Shown here: one piece after another, positions 1 through 8,244 of the stretch | Layout of the letters: each line of letters begins with the position of its first letter | Position numbering within the stretch: the stretch's first letter is position 1 | Source of the DNA: an uncultured Clostridia bacterium | GTDB lineage: Bacteria; Bacillota; Clostridia; Lachnospirales; Anaerotignaceae | Reading direction: 5' to 3' | Assembly (NCBI GenBank): GCA_945868505.1 | Contig: CAMBLO010000002.1 | Coordinates: forward strand, 82,464-146,463 | DNA length: 64,000 nucleotides | The notes under the pieces: model-generated | What the model saw: the letters and a program-made list of their open reading frames with translations, nothing else | Told to the model about the DNA's origin: nothing | The model's database searches: none | Program-made: the position numbers and the translations under genes

Positions 1-768
1 CACTCTCCCCCAGCCGTGTTCCACAGTCTCCCTTTCCTCGCCGTCCATCAGCTCCGTCACCGTCCAATGACCGCATTTGTTGTCTTTCAGGAATTCCCCG
101 TCGCTGTTCTCCGTGTAATAGGTCACATTCTCCGCTGTCCACCATTCCACACGCCGCTTGGTTTTTTCTCTGCCGCCTTCCAACACCTTGATGTCATAGT
201 ATCGAATCACTTCCTTGATATCCTGCTGATAGACCTCATCGTAAACCACGATGACCTCCTCCGCAGGCACAATGCAGTATCGGAACTCCCCTTCTTCGTC
301 ATAGTAAACGTGCAGATATTCCACACCCTTGTTTGCCGCCCCGGTAATCCATTTCTGCAACATACTGTTGAAGCCCTCGTCAGCAAAATCCGTCAGCATA
401 GCTTCAAATTCTCTGCTCTCCTGCCCCCTTACGCTGATGGTAGGCTCTCTCCCCACCAAATAAGCAGTCTTTTGTGCCACCAGCGCATGGTGAAACGGGT
501 TCACACAATGGTGATTGCTTCGGTTGGGGTTGAAAAACATCTGCATCCTTTCTTCCCCGTCTCTCCCCGTTTCAGAAACAGGGCTTCTGCGAAAATCCTT
601 CTGCAAAACGTCATGCTTCCCCTGATAATATCGCTCGCCCTCCTCCATCCTCTTTTTCTTGTCGCTGTTTTTGTCCTCCTGAATGATTTCCTTCAGAATG
701 TGGCTGTCGTTGAGGCTTTTCCCCGCCGCCAGCCTTGCTTTCAGCAGTTCCATTTCTGTGATAAACAA
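1..768 (-). CDS. Phage portal protein, SPP1 gp6-like (partial, runs off left edge)
   Basis: An open frame on the minus strand enters from the left edge and carries the first 256 codons; it is missing from the ORF track because its stop is outside the window. The N-terminus is hydrophilic (ITEMELLKARLAAGKSLNDS). It is followed by the NPF-type segment (HHCVNPFHHALVAQKTAYLVG) and an acidic region (YYDEEGEFRYCIVPAEEVIVVYD), which I recognise from SPP1/PBSX-type portal proteins. Portals form the dodecameric DNA entry ring of the capsid. The start is probably TTG at 768, because GGAGAAGGGG sits just upstream; an in-frame ATG at 753 has no site. It follows terL by 17 nt, the usual order in phage late operons. 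Confidence 0.85.
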   Translation of the reverse strand, partial: MFITEMELLKARLAAGKSLNDSHILKEIIQEDKNSDKKKRMEEGERYYQGKHDVLQKDFRRSPVSETGRDGEERMQMFFNPNRSNHHCVNPFHHALVAQKTAYLVGREPTISVRGQESREFEAMLTDFADEGFNSMLQKWITGAANKGVEYLHVYYDEEGEFRYCIVPAEEVIVVYDEVYQQDIKEVIRYYDIKVLEGGREKTKRRVEWWTAENVTYYTENSDGEFLKDNKCGHWTVTELMDGEERETVEHGWGRV

Positions 769-785
769 TTCCCCTTCTCCTTTCT

Positions 786-2024
786 CTACCTGATTCGTAT
801 GTGTCTCATGTCATCCTCTCGGCTGTAACGCACCGCATCAATGGCATGATTTTCTCTGTCGGGGAATGCGGCCTTCCAGCCGCCTTTTCCGTCCCCTTCA
901 TATTCGTATCCGTAAAATTCCTTTGCCGTCTCCGGGCATCGTTTCGGGTCAATGATGATTTCCTCCAAATCCTGTAACCACTTGATGCCGTAATACACGC
1001 TGTCAGGTCCCTTCTTCGCCCCCACCGCAGCCACCCCATATTCCCGCATCTCCGCAATGGATTTTGGCTCTGCGCTGTCGCAAATCACTGCCCTGTGGTT
1101 GGGGTTCTCCTTCCAAATCTCCTCTGCCAGCCGTCGGTTGCTCATACCCTGTGCCCGCAGTTCAAAGAAAATATACAGCCGCCTTCTGGTCTTGTCGTAG
1201 TGGTTCACCGTGTAATGCAGTGGGTCTACGGCATACCCCCAGTCCAGCCCGCGGCTGATTCTGTCAAAAGCAGCAATTTCCTCGTCAGCGATTTCCCGTA
1301 ACGTCAGGTTGCGAAAAACCTCACCGCCGCCCCCCGTCACTTCCCCTAAGTATTCATGTCGGTACGTCTCCGGGTGCCGCTTCCGAATATATTCCGCCTC
1401 CGCCAAGAATTGGCTGCCCAGCCATTCTTCCGGCATCTCTTTGTAGGTGCTGTGATGTACCAGCCTGTCCTCCCGTCCCTCTGCCATCTCCTGATTCACC
1501 CAGCTTCTGGCGTGCTTGGGCGGATTATAGCTGTAAAAGATGCGAAATTCCTCGCCCCCTCGCATCAGGCTTTGGTTCAGGTTCCGCAATTCCTGCATCC
1601 CGCCAAATTCATCCACCTCTTCATACCAGATAAATTTGGCATACCCCCGCTGAAATTTGATGGATTTCAGCTTTCTCGGGTCGTCGCAGCCCCGAAAGAG
1701 TACCTTCTGCCCGGTGCTTTTCCGCACCAGCTCCATGGGGCTCACCTTTCGCTCCCATTCATCCTCCACACCCAAAGCATGAATGGCCCATGTCATCTGC
1801 TCGAACACGCTGTCCCGCAGATTTGCCGCCACCTTTCGCAGCACAACCGCATTGGCATCCTCGTCCTCCACCAGCCCCAGTATGATTTCAATGGAAAGAA
1901 ACGAAGATTTTCCGCTGCCTCTCCCACCTTTCAGCCAGTAATGGGTATGCTTTCCTTCTCGGATATCTCTGTGCAGTCCGTAAAAACCCTTCCCGATGCA
2001 CTGGCTCAGTCTCGTCACCCTCAT
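786..2024 (-). CDS. Phage terminase large subunit (PBSX/TerL family)
   Basis: The 412-residue protein is the packaging motor ATPase/nuclease that cuts and translocates phage DNA into the prohead. Near residue 35 it has the Walker A loop KGGRGSGKSS, then a Walker B-like stretch (AKFIWYEEVDEF) and a motif-III-like FYSYNPP. The C-terminal half has spaced acidic residues (DRISRGLDWGYAVD, AVICDSAEP, ENHAIDAVRYS) as expected for the RNase H-like nuclease domain of Terminase_6/PBSX TerL. Length is normal for the family. Its ATG overlaps the terS stop (ATGA) and has no clear Shine-Dalgarno site, so translational coupling is likely. Confidence 0.93.
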   Translation of the reverse strand: MRVTRLSQCIGKGFYGLHRDIREGKHTHYWLKGGRGSGKSSFLSIEIILGLVEDEDANAVVLRKVAANLRDSVFEQMTWAIHALGVEDEWERKVSPMELVRKSTGQKVLFRGCDDPRKLKSIKFQRGYAKFIWYEEVDEFGGMQELRNLNQSLMRGGEEFRIFYSYNPPKHARSWVNQEMAEGREDRLVHHSTYKEMPEEWLGSQFLAEAEYIRKRHPETYRHEYLGEVTGGGGEVFRNLTLREIADEEIAAFDRISRGLDWGYAVDPLHYTVNHYDKTRRRLYIFFELRAQGMSNRRLAEEIWKENPNHRAVICDSAEPKSIAEMREYGVAAVGAKKGPDSVYYGIKWLQDLEEIIIDPKRCPETAKEFYGYEYEGDGKGGWKAAFPDRENHAIDAVRYSREDDMRHIRIR

Positions 2025-2422
2025 GGCAGGTCATCCACGATGATGATGGGGCTTTTTTCTTCTGTCTTTTTCCCTTTTTCAAACAAGCTCTCCCGCTTGC
2101 CCAAAAGCTCCGCCGCTTTCATCCGCAACTTCGGGTCATCGTCCTCCCGCATCATTTCCGTCAGGAAACACAGAATTTCTTCCTTCTCTGCCACTGCTGT
2201 CTCCTCTTCCCCTTTCGGCAGGTTTTTTTCCGCCTGCTCTGCCGCCTGCTCCTTCTGCCTTTGGATCTCCTTCTGGATTTTCTCCATCCGCAGCATATCG
2301 CCCACCGTTCTGCTGATGTTCCGATACCCCAACAGCTTCGCCGCATCCAAGGGCTTCATCCCGGCGGCACATAGCCTGCAAAATTCCTTCTGCCGTTCCG
2401 TCAGTGTTTTTCTCTCTGCCAC
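2021..2422 (-). CDS. Phage terminase small subunit-like protein
   Basis: This small protein lies directly upstream of, and overlaps, terL. Its N-terminus (LTERQKEFCRLCAAGMKPLDAAKLLGYRN) matches the helix-turn-helix DNA-recognition region of Terminase_2/PBSX-type small subunits. It is followed by a long charged coiled coil (EKIQKEIQRQKEQAAEQAEKN) that would drive oligomerisation. The ORF can start at GTG 2446, but the best site (AAAGGAGG, 10 nt spacing) points to GTG 2422, giving 133 residues. Position plus the HTH-coiled-coil layout support the call. Confidence 0.82.
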   Translation of the reverse strand: MAERKTLTERQKEFCRLCAAGMKPLDAAKLLGYRNISRTVGDMLRMEKIQKEIQRQKEQAAEQAEKNLPKGEEETAVAEKEEILCFLTEMMREDDDPKLRMKAAELLGKRESLFEKGKKTEEKSPIIIVDDLP

Positions 2423-2475
2423 ATTTGCATCGCCTCCTTTCTCCACTGCTCCCTCAATATATCCCCTTCCAACTC

Positions 2476-2952
2476 TTACATAGTCTCATTCTTCTCCATC
2501 TGCAGCAGCTTTTCCAAAATCCTGTCCTGCATCCGAAACAGCGTTGCTCGGCTCATATGCAGTTTCATCCCAATGAAATCAAAGCCACACCCCTTCTCGT
2601 ATCGCATCTGTATGTATGCCTGCTCTTCCTCTTCCAGCCCCTGCAGCATCTTGTCCATCTGTTTTTTCTGCTCCATGATTTCCATGATCTCCCCCTGCAG
2701 CTTCTCCATGTCTCCTTCATATTGCCTGTCAATCTCCTCCAGCATCTGGGCCACTGCCGCCGAATCATTCTCTTCCATCAGCTCCTTCTGTTCTTCCCGC
2801 CGTTTGATGATCCTCTTCATTGCCTCCTGTCTCCGTCCACATCGCTCCATAGCATCTCCCCAGTCCAACAGCCGTATCTTCATACGCCCTTTGTCGCTGT
2901 CCATTCTTCCTTTCACATATGCCTTCCAACCCAATCTCTTCTCCCCCTCCAT
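2476..2952 (-). CDS. Sigma-70-like / ArpU-family phage late transcription regulator
   Basis: The 158-residue protein is almost entirely helical and charged. It ends in a helix-turn-helix resembling sigma region 4 (AYIQMRYEKGCGFDFIGMKLHMSRATLFRMQDRIL). Small proteins of this type sit immediately before terS in many Firmicute prophages and are thought to switch on the late operon. The function here is inferred from position and the HTH. The start is uncertain: ATG 2952 has no ribosome site, TTG 2934 has GGAGGGGGAG in front, and ATG 2904 follows AAAGGA. Confidence 0.7.
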   Translation of the reverse strand: MEGEKRLGWKAYVKGRMDSDKGRMKIRLLDWGDAMERCGRRQEAMKRIIKRREEQKELMEENDSAAVAQMLEEIDRQYEGDMEKLQGEIMEIMEQKKQMDKMLQGLEEEEQAYIQMRYEKGCGFDFIGMKLHMSRATLFRMQDRILEKLLQMEKNETM

Positions 2953-3097
2953 ATTGCAAACGCATATTCTCGTTTCAAAAGAATATCAGGAATATTTGTT
3001 CTTATTTTTATCTAACATTTTCCCTTCCTTCCTGTCAAGAGCAAATGAGACGATTGAGACTATCTCATACAATGCCGCAGCAGCCTTCCTTTTTTCC

Positions 3098-3138
3098 AAA
3101 AATAGAAAAAGACCCCAAGTCCTTTCGAACTTGAGGTC
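3098..3138 (-). terminator. Rho-independent terminator after the MPN/LysM gene
   Basis: On the minus strand a 10-bp stem (GACCTCAAGT/ACTTGGGGTC, one G-U pair) with an 8-nt loop is followed by TTTTTCTATTTTT, just past the stop of the gene ending at 3148. It separates that chromosomal gene from the phage operon. Confidence 0.85.
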
Positions 3139-3147
3139 CTCTCACCT

Positions 3148-4326
3148 TTATCCTTCGGGAATCCACAGTGCCTGCCCTTCATAGATCATATCCGCATTTT
3201 TCAAATCGTTTGCCTCTATGATCTTTGCAATCCCACTGTTATCTCCATAGAATTTTCTGCTGATATATCCTAAGCTATCCCCGCTTTCCACGATATATTT
3301 TTTGTTTGTCACCTTTTCTGCTGTAGGCTCTGTTGTCTGCCCGTTTTCTGCCTGCTGTACGGCAAAAACGCTTTGCACCTTCACCCCTTCGAAATCTTCT
3401 GCCAAAGTCTGATAGGAAGTCTGCATGGCTAAAAGCTCCGTCTCCACCATCTTTAACCTGTCCAAGCTCTGCATCATAGCCACCCCCATGCAGACGCAAA
3501 CGGCACAAAGCACACAGCTTACCGCCGCCAGCAGTCGGTCATGTTCCTTCTTGGCCTGCTTCACTTCCTTCTCCCGCTTCTGCAATACCCGCCGAATCTC
3601 CTTCGCCGCATCCATCCGTTCCTCCGCCGAGGGCTTTCTTCTCTGCCGCTCTCTGCCCTCCGCCTGTTCTGCCGCAAAAATCTCCGCTTCCGCCTGTGGG
3701 CTTGTCCCTTCCTGCATCTCCTCTCTGGGGCGGATCATGCTGTTTTCCAGCATATATTCCTGCATCTCTCGGTTCCTGTCGTAATATACAAAATACCCTC
3801 TGGCCTGTCGCAGCCCTGTTCCGTCCTCATTGTAAATATAAAAGGTGTCCAGCTTGTCCATGGTATCCACCACAAACAGTACCTGCCATTTTTCCTTGAA
3901 ATATTCTTTATGGAACACCTCGTCCCGGGCCATCAAAAACGACCCAAAGCTGGGCTGACAATGCACCCAACCTACAATGTTCATCCCTTTAAAATAAGTC
4001 TGCATTTGCCCGCCAATATATTCCCATGTCTCTTCGCTAAAGCATTCTACGCCGTTTTGCTGCACTGTTCCTTTTCCCTGAATTGCCCCGGAAATCACCA
4101 GCACATCCTGCCCTTCGACCTCGTAATGCTTCCCAATCAGCGCAGCCAGCTTTTCCTTCCCGCCGCCGCTTCTGCCGTATTGATAGAGATATGTATAAAC
4201 ATAATCCTCCACAAAAATCTTCACATGGTTCTCAATGCTTCCCATCTGCTTCGTCCGGGCAGGCATAGAAAATTCCTTCCCTGCCGTGCCGTATAAATTG
4301 CTGTCGCCATCAAAATAGTATTGCAT
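3148..4326 (-). CDS. Membrane protein: degenerate MPN/JAB-like region, one TM helix, C-terminal LysM
   Basis: The ATG at 4326 is chosen because AAAGGAGG precedes it; the ORF track start is 59 codons too long. The product is 392 residues. Roughly residues 1-215 resemble an MPN/JAMM fold, with GWVHCQPSFGSFLMARDE standing where active enzymes carry HxHP...SxxD. The second histidine is replaced (HCQP), so metal-dependent peptidase activity is doubtful. A charged, Arg/Glu-rich stretch leads to one hydrophobic helix (about 265-285), a short coiled coil and a LysM domain (about 344-392; VESGDSLGYISRKFYGD). LysM binds peptidoglycan, which would put the N-terminal region in the cytoplasm. Function unknown. 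Confidence 0.75.
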   Translation of the reverse strand: MQYYFDGDSNLYGTAGKEFSMPARTKQMGSIENHVKIFVEDYVYTYLYQYGRSGGGKEKLAALIGKHYEVEGQDVLVISGAIQGKGTVQQNGVECFSEETWEYIGGQMQTYFKGMNIVGWVHCQPSFGSFLMARDEVFHKEYFKEKWQVLFVVDTMDKLDTFYIYNEDGTGLRQARGYFVYYDRNREMQEYMLENSMIRPREEMQEGTSPQAEAEIFAAEQAEGRERQRRKPSAEERMDAAKEIRRVLQKREKEVKQAKKEHDRLLAAVSCVLCAVCVCMGVAMMQSLDRLKMVETELLAMQTSYQTLAEDFEGVKVQSVFAVQQAENGQTTEPTAEKVTNKKYIVESGDSLGYISRKFYGDNSGIAKIIEANDLKNADMIYEGQALWIPEG

Positions 4327-4881
4327 GCTGCTTCCTCCTTTTGCGTTGTTCTCGTTGCTCAGACTGAAAATCGTATCTTTCCATTCCTGTCTACAAAGAT
4401 ACCATTTCTTCTTTGCATATCCTGTCAAACGCTGTCGGCGCAGCCCCTTTTTCATCAGCAAAAGCCGCCCTTTTTCGCTGTTGAAAAAGGAGCGGCTCGG
4501 CAATTTATGTGTAACGTTTTATCTGAAGTTTCTCGGCTTCGGAAGTTCTCGAAGTGCGCCCAGTCGGGCGAAACTTACGGTTAAACAAACCGACTGCTCG
4601 CCCGTTTAGAACTACATCGGCAAAACAAAAAGGCTCTTTCTTACTTTTTATGCTAAAAAGTAACAAAAACGTATGGTCGCTTGCGCTCCTATATAGGGGA
4701 TTTCCGCATATCCCCCACACCCCCACAACGGTCTAAGGGGAACAATGTTCCCCTTAGATATCCCTTCCCCCCAGTGCCTTACGGCAAGGAGAAAAGCGGC
4801 GCAGACGAGCCTAAATTTATCATTGACTTTTGAAACGCAAAATGATAATATAATTATGGGTTTCAAAAGTGAGGTGAAAAT
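4327..4881. other. Intergenic region with palindromes, no gene seen
   Basis: No convincing coding frame lies here. A hairpin (GCCGC-CTTTTTC / GAAAAAG-GCGGC, about 4467-4499) lies upstream of the LysM gene. The left copy of an inverted repeat is at 4527-4552. A near-perfect 23-nt palindrome (TAAGGGGAACA a TGTTCCCCTTA) is at 4734-4756. The stretch before 4882 is AT-rich (AATGATAATATAATTATGGG) and may hold the promoter of the ribbon-helix-helix gene. Confidence 0.6.
4527..4552 (-). repeat. Left copy of an imperfect inverted repeat
   Basis: Read on the minus strand this 26-nt segment matches 5583-5608 at 22 of 26 positions (shared core GAAGCCGAGAA). Similarity continues outward (AGATAAAACGTTACACAT against AGCTAAAACTTCACAT) and more weakly inward, so each arm is about 70 nt. 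The arms flank the two small genes at 4882-5423. Confidence 0.65.
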
Positions 4882-5055
4882 ATGCCCGAAAAAAAGAAAA
4901 TGGGTCGCCCAACCAACAGCCCAAAAACAACGCAATTTAGTATTCGTTTCGATGAAAAAACATTGGAAATTTTAGATGCTTATTGCAAAAAGAAAAATCT
5001 GACACGCCCGCAAGCTGTCAGATACGCTGTTCAGCGACTCAAAGAAGAAAAATAA
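4882..5055 (+). CDS. Small ribbon-helix-helix (CopG/Arc-like) DNA-binding protein
   Basis: This 57-residue ORF is too short for the ORF track. It has a GAGGTG ribosome site 6 nt before its ATG. After a basic tail (MPEKKKMGRPTNSPKTT) comes a typical RHH fold: a beta strand (QFSIRFDEKT), helix 1 (LEILDAYCKKKNL) and helix 2 (TRPQAVRYAVQRLKEEK). RHH dimers bind short palindromes, so it may regulate its own cassette, for example through the 23-nt palindrome at 4734-4756. It could be an antitoxin-like repressor, but no toxin family is recognised next to it. Confidence 0.8.
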   Translation: MPEKKKMGRPTNSPKTTQFSIRFDEKTLEILDAYCKKKNLTRPQAVRYAVQRLKEEK

Positions 5056-5180
5056 AAGGAGTTTCGCCCGCCCTGAGAAAGCAAAAACGAAACTCCCACG
5101 CACCAAGCAAGGTACGCAAATAGTATAGCACTGCATACCTCTGTTTGGCAAATCTAAAAATATAAACGGAGGTTATTTTT

Positions 5181-5423
5181 ATGGAAGAAATCAAACAACA
5201 GCTTTATGAACTGCAAAACCTGACCTACCAGCTAGACTATATCAATGGTCTGGTCTATATCCTGCGGGAAGCCCTTCGCATCAATGAGGATGTTTTAAAT
5301 ATCCACTATACCATGTCCTCTGCTTATATCAGCAATCTCATCATGGAATTTGAAGAAAACCTCGATACATTGATGGAAAAAATGTTCCGCTCCTTCTCAA
5401 AGCTGCCAAAACAATCCGCCTAA
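5181..5423 (+). CDS. Small helical protein, unknown function
   Basis: The 80-residue ORF has a strong ribosome site (GGAGG, 10 nt before the ATG). It is entirely helical by eye (MEEIKQQLYELQNLTYQLDY, then NLIMEFEENLDTLMEKMF), with no signal peptide or membrane helix. I do not recognise a family. It lies 125 nt after the RHH gene on the same strand, and both lie between the inverted repeats, so they probably form one accessory cassette. Confidence 0.65.
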   Translation: MEEIKQQLYELQNLTYQLDYINGLVYILREALRINEDVLNIHYTMSSAYISNLIMEFEENLDTLMEKMFRSFSKLPKQSA

Positions 5424-5476
5424 GCCTGCCGGGAGGATAGACAGCCGGTTCTTCCCTGCCCCCGCGCAGGTGGCCT

Positions 5477-5515
5477 GTCGGTGGGAATGTATACTCGTAT
5501 CTCTTTCCCACCGAC
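5477..5515. repeat. 11-bp stem hairpin downstream of the small-gene cassette
   Basis: GTCGGTGGGAA and TTCCCACCGAC form a perfect 11-bp stem around a 17-nt loop. It has no U-tract, so it is more likely a repeat-family hairpin or RNA processing site than a simple terminator. Confidence 0.55.
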
Positions 5516-5582
5516 ACCCACCGAGGGAAGGGGGCATCGAAAGCCATCCCTTTGCCTCCATTTTGGCTCGCTTGAGCCCATC

Positions 5583-5608
5583 TCGAGAACGCCTGAAGCC
5601 GAGAAGCT
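5583..5608 (+). repeat. Right copy of the imperfect inverted repeat
   Basis: Partner of the repeat at 4527-4552 in opposite orientation (22 of 26 identical). It ends about 45 nt before the cardiolipin synthase stop codon. Confidence 0.65.
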
Positions 5609-5652
5609 ATAAGCTAAAACTTCACATGGGAACCGCCATACCAAAACTCCCC

Positions 5653-7233
5653 TTACATCAACGGTGCCAATACCTTCAGCAGCCACCCCTCCAACCGCAG
5701 CAGAAGTGTCCCCTTCTTATAATTTTCCAAGGTAATCTCTTGGCATTTTTCCAGTGTCGCCTGAAAATCCTTCTCAATATTCTCAATTTCATCCACCTGA
5801 TACAAAAACGCCGCACATTCAAAATGCAAATACAAGCTTCTGTAATCCAAATTGATGGTGCCCACCACAGCCTTTTCATCATCACTGGTGAAAACCTTCG
5901 CGTGAACAAATCCGGGTGTATATTCGTAAATCTTCACCCCCGCCTTCAACAGCGCAGGGTAATGGTTCTTCGCCAGAGCAAAGGCAAATTTCTTATCGGG
6001 CACATGGGGCAAAATCAGCTTCACATCCACCCCACGTTTTGCCGCAAAACTCAACGCCGTAATCATCCTCTGGTCGATAATCAGGTATGGTGTCATAATA
6101 TGCACATAGTCCTCCGCCCGGTTCAGGATATCCATGTAAACCGTTTCCCCAATCAGCTCGTCATCAAAGGGGCTGTCCCCATAGGGCATCACAAACCCCG
6201 CAGCCTGCTGGTCTTTCTCTTCCTTCTCCAGATATTCCCCATATTCCGCCTGCTTTTCAGAAACGCTCCACATCTGCAAAAACATCATTGTCAACCCCTG
6301 CACAGCGTCCCCTTTCAGCATCACTGCCGTATCTTTCCAATGGCCATATTTCTCCACGCGGTTGATGTATTCATCCCCGATGTTGATGCCCCCCGTGAAG
6401 CCTACCTTCCCGTCAATGACAAGAATCTTTCGGTGGTCACGGTTGTTGTAGTGGGTAGAAAGAATGGGCTGTATGGGCGCAAACATCTTGCACTGAATCC
6501 CCTTAGCCTTCAATTCCTCCGGATATTTGTAAGGCAGATCAAACATCGCGCAGGTCCCGTCATACATCACCCGCACCTCAACACCTGCCTTCGCCTTTTC
6601 TTCCAAAATCTCAAGGATTTTTTCCCACATATACCCTTCCTTCAGAATAAAATACTCCATAAAGATGAATTTTTCCGCCTTTGCCAGTTCTTCCAGCATG
6701 GCTTCAAATTTATCCTCGCCCAAAGGGAAATATTTCACCTTGGTATTTTGATAAACAGGAAAATTCCCATTTTTATGTACGTAGCCTGCCAGCTTTGCAG
6801 TCCCCATGTCTGCTTCTTCCAATGCCCGCAAAACCTCGGCATCCTGTTTCACAAAATCCTCCGTCTGCTTGTAAATACTGCTCAGCCGCTTCTCTAGAAA
6901 CCGATATCCCGGCTGCATTTTTACATACAAATACAATGCCCCACCCACCAAAGGCAGCAGCATCGTGATGATGGTCCACATCAGCTTTGTCTCTGGGCTC
7001 TCTTCTTTGTTGATGATGATTAGCACAATGCATAGTGCAAAAACCATGTAGCCCCCAAAAACCATGGGTATGTATTGACCGAAAAAGTTCACCATGCAGA
7101 ACATCAATAAAATTTGAACGATAAACAGCAGCGCGATCACCGCAGTCCGCCCATAAACCACCCGCATAGCACTCTGACGCCCTTTTTGCAAAACCGTATT
7201 TTCTTCTAAAATTTTCTTTTCTTCTCTGCTCAT
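5653..7233 (-). CDS. cls: Cardiolipin synthase (two-HKD phospholipase D family)
   Basis: The 526-residue protein condenses two phosphatidylglycerol molecules into cardiolipin at the membrane. Two hydrophobic helices lie at the N-terminus (about residues 28-75, VIALLFIVQILLMFCMVNFF), with the usual short cytoplasmic lead-in. Both phospholipase D motifs are present: HYNNRDHRKILVIDG in the middle and HAKVFTSDD near the C-terminus, each with its downstream GG/N or N residue (FTGGINIGDEY; GTINLDYRS). Length matches ClsA/YwnE. The start overlaps the end of the upstream alarmone synthetase by 4 nt, so the two are translated together. Confidence 0.95.
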   Translation of the reverse strand: MSREEKKILEENTVLQKGRQSAMRVVYGRTAVIALLFIVQILLMFCMVNFFGQYIPMVFGGYMVFALCIVLIIINKEESPETKLMWTIITMLLPLVGGALYLYVKMQPGYRFLEKRLSSIYKQTEDFVKQDAEVLRALEEADMGTAKLAGYVHKNGNFPVYQNTKVKYFPLGEDKFEAMLEELAKAEKFIFMEYFILKEGYMWEKILEILEEKAKAGVEVRVMYDGTCAMFDLPYKYPEELKAKGIQCKMFAPIQPILSTHYNNRDHRKILVIDGKVGFTGGINIGDEYINRVEKYGHWKDTAVMLKGDAVQGLTMMFLQMWSVSEKQAEYGEYLEKEEKDQQAAGFVMPYGDSPFDDELIGETVYMDILNRAEDYVHIMTPYLIIDQRMITALSFAAKRGVDVKLILPHVPDKKFAFALAKNHYPALLKAGVKIYEYTPGFVHAKVFTSDDEKAVVGTINLDYRSLYLHFECAAFLYQVDEIENIEKDFQATLEKCQEITLENYKKGTLLLRLEGWLLKVLAPLM

Positions 7234-7904
7234 TCTCTGCTCGCCTCAATCCGATCCCGCAATGCCTGCATCCGCAGATCCAACATACTGCTGGCTTCTG
7301 CACATTTACTCAATTCTCTGGAGATCTCTTCCGCATTCTCAATATTTTTCTTATATTTCAGCTTGTGTTCCAAACTTGCCCAAAAATCCATGGCAATGGT
7401 TCTAAACTGCACTTCCACCTTCATGTTTTTCTTTTCATTGGATAAAAAGATTGGAATTTCCAAAATCAAATGCAGACTTCTGTATCCATTGGGCTTCGGG
7501 TTCACAATATAATCCTTTACCTCTAAAACTCTGATATCATCCTGATCTGTCAGCATTTTCGCTGTCATATAAATATCATCAGGGAAAGAACAGATCACCC
7601 GGATACCCGCAACATCTGCCAGATTCTCTTCGATCCCTTTCACACTCATCTCATATCCCTTCCGCTGCATCTTTTCAATGATGCTTTTGGGGGATTTGAT
7701 CCTGCTCTTGATGGATTCAAAAGGATTGCGGTTGTTTTTCATAGTAAATTCTGCATTCAAAACATTCAGCTTCGTTTCCACTTCCATCAGCGCACATCTG
7801 TATTGCATCATCAGTTCCATAAAAGGTCTTGCTTGCTGCAGCAGCACCTCAGGAAATTCAGATGTTGTCAATGCTTCCAAATCGAATTCTTTTTTTAATT
7901 CCAT
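7230..7904 (-). CDS. Small alarmone synthetase (RelA/SpoT synthetase domain only)
   Basis: The 224-residue protein is a GTP pyrophosphokinase of the YjbM/YwaC type that makes (p)ppGpp and lacks the hydrolase and TGS/ACT domains of Rel. The synthetase motifs are visible: SIKSRIKSPKSIIEKM, the acidic Mg-binding LADVAGIRVIC, KDYIVNPKPNGYRSLHL, and VEVQFRTIAMDFWASLEHKLKYKK. A GGAGG site precedes the ATG. It is the first gene of a two-gene operon with cls, tying stress alarmone output to membrane lipid composition, at least by co-transcription. Confidence 0.92.
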   Translation of the reverse strand: MELKKEFDLEALTTSEFPEVLLQQARPFMELMMQYRCALMEVETKLNVLNAEFTMKNNRNPFESIKSRIKSPKSIIEKMQRKGYEMSVKGIEENLADVAGIRVICSFPDDIYMTAKMLTDQDDIRVLEVKDYIVNPKPNGYRSLHLILEIPIFLSNEKKNMKVEVQFRTIAMDFWASLEHKLKYKKNIENAEEISRELSKCAEASSMLDLRMQALRDRIEASRE

Positions 7905-7934
7905 CTATTCCGCCTCCTTTTCTATTATGTAAAC

Positions 7935-7963
7935 AGTATAGCATATCCCCCGAATCTTGTCTA
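7935..7963 (-). promoter_or_regulatory. Sigma-A promoter for the alarmone synthetase-cls operon
   Basis: TAGACA-17 nt-TATACT on the minus strand, about 30 nt before the start codon. Five of six -35 bases match consensus. Confidence 0.7.
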
Positions 7964-8070
7964 TTTTCTGTTTCTCCCCGTTGCCATAAAACCTATTGGC
8001 TCCTGCTGCTTCACAGTTTCCCCCGCAGTTCCTCCCCTTTCCTCATTGCGTAAAATTCCATAATAAATAT

Positions 8071-8089
8071 CCACCGGCAAAGCCGGTGG
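8071..8089. repeat. IS200-type end hairpin (right end relative to tnpA)
   Basis: 8-bp stem CCACCGGC/GCCGGTGG with AAA loop, matching the design of the hairpin at 8757-8775. Confidence 0.75.
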
Positions 8090-8244
8090 TTTTAAGAACA
8101 ACCCTAAAGGGTACTTCACCAGCCACCCCTCAAGGGGTACGTTTTAAGCTGAAGCTACCAACCGCAAAGAGTATATCGTTTTATTTATTCTAAAATTGAT
8201 TTAAATGGATCAGTATACTCTTTTAATGCTATTTGGTCATATAT

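Noticed and set aside
4882-5423. RHH plus 80-residue gene as a toxin-antitoxin pair
   Set aside because: The second protein has no resemblance to a known toxin, and the 125-nt gap is larger than usual for such pairs.
5470-6897. 475-residue plus-strand ORF opposite cls
   Set aside because: It is antisense to a clear cardiolipin synthase, with no recognisable domain.
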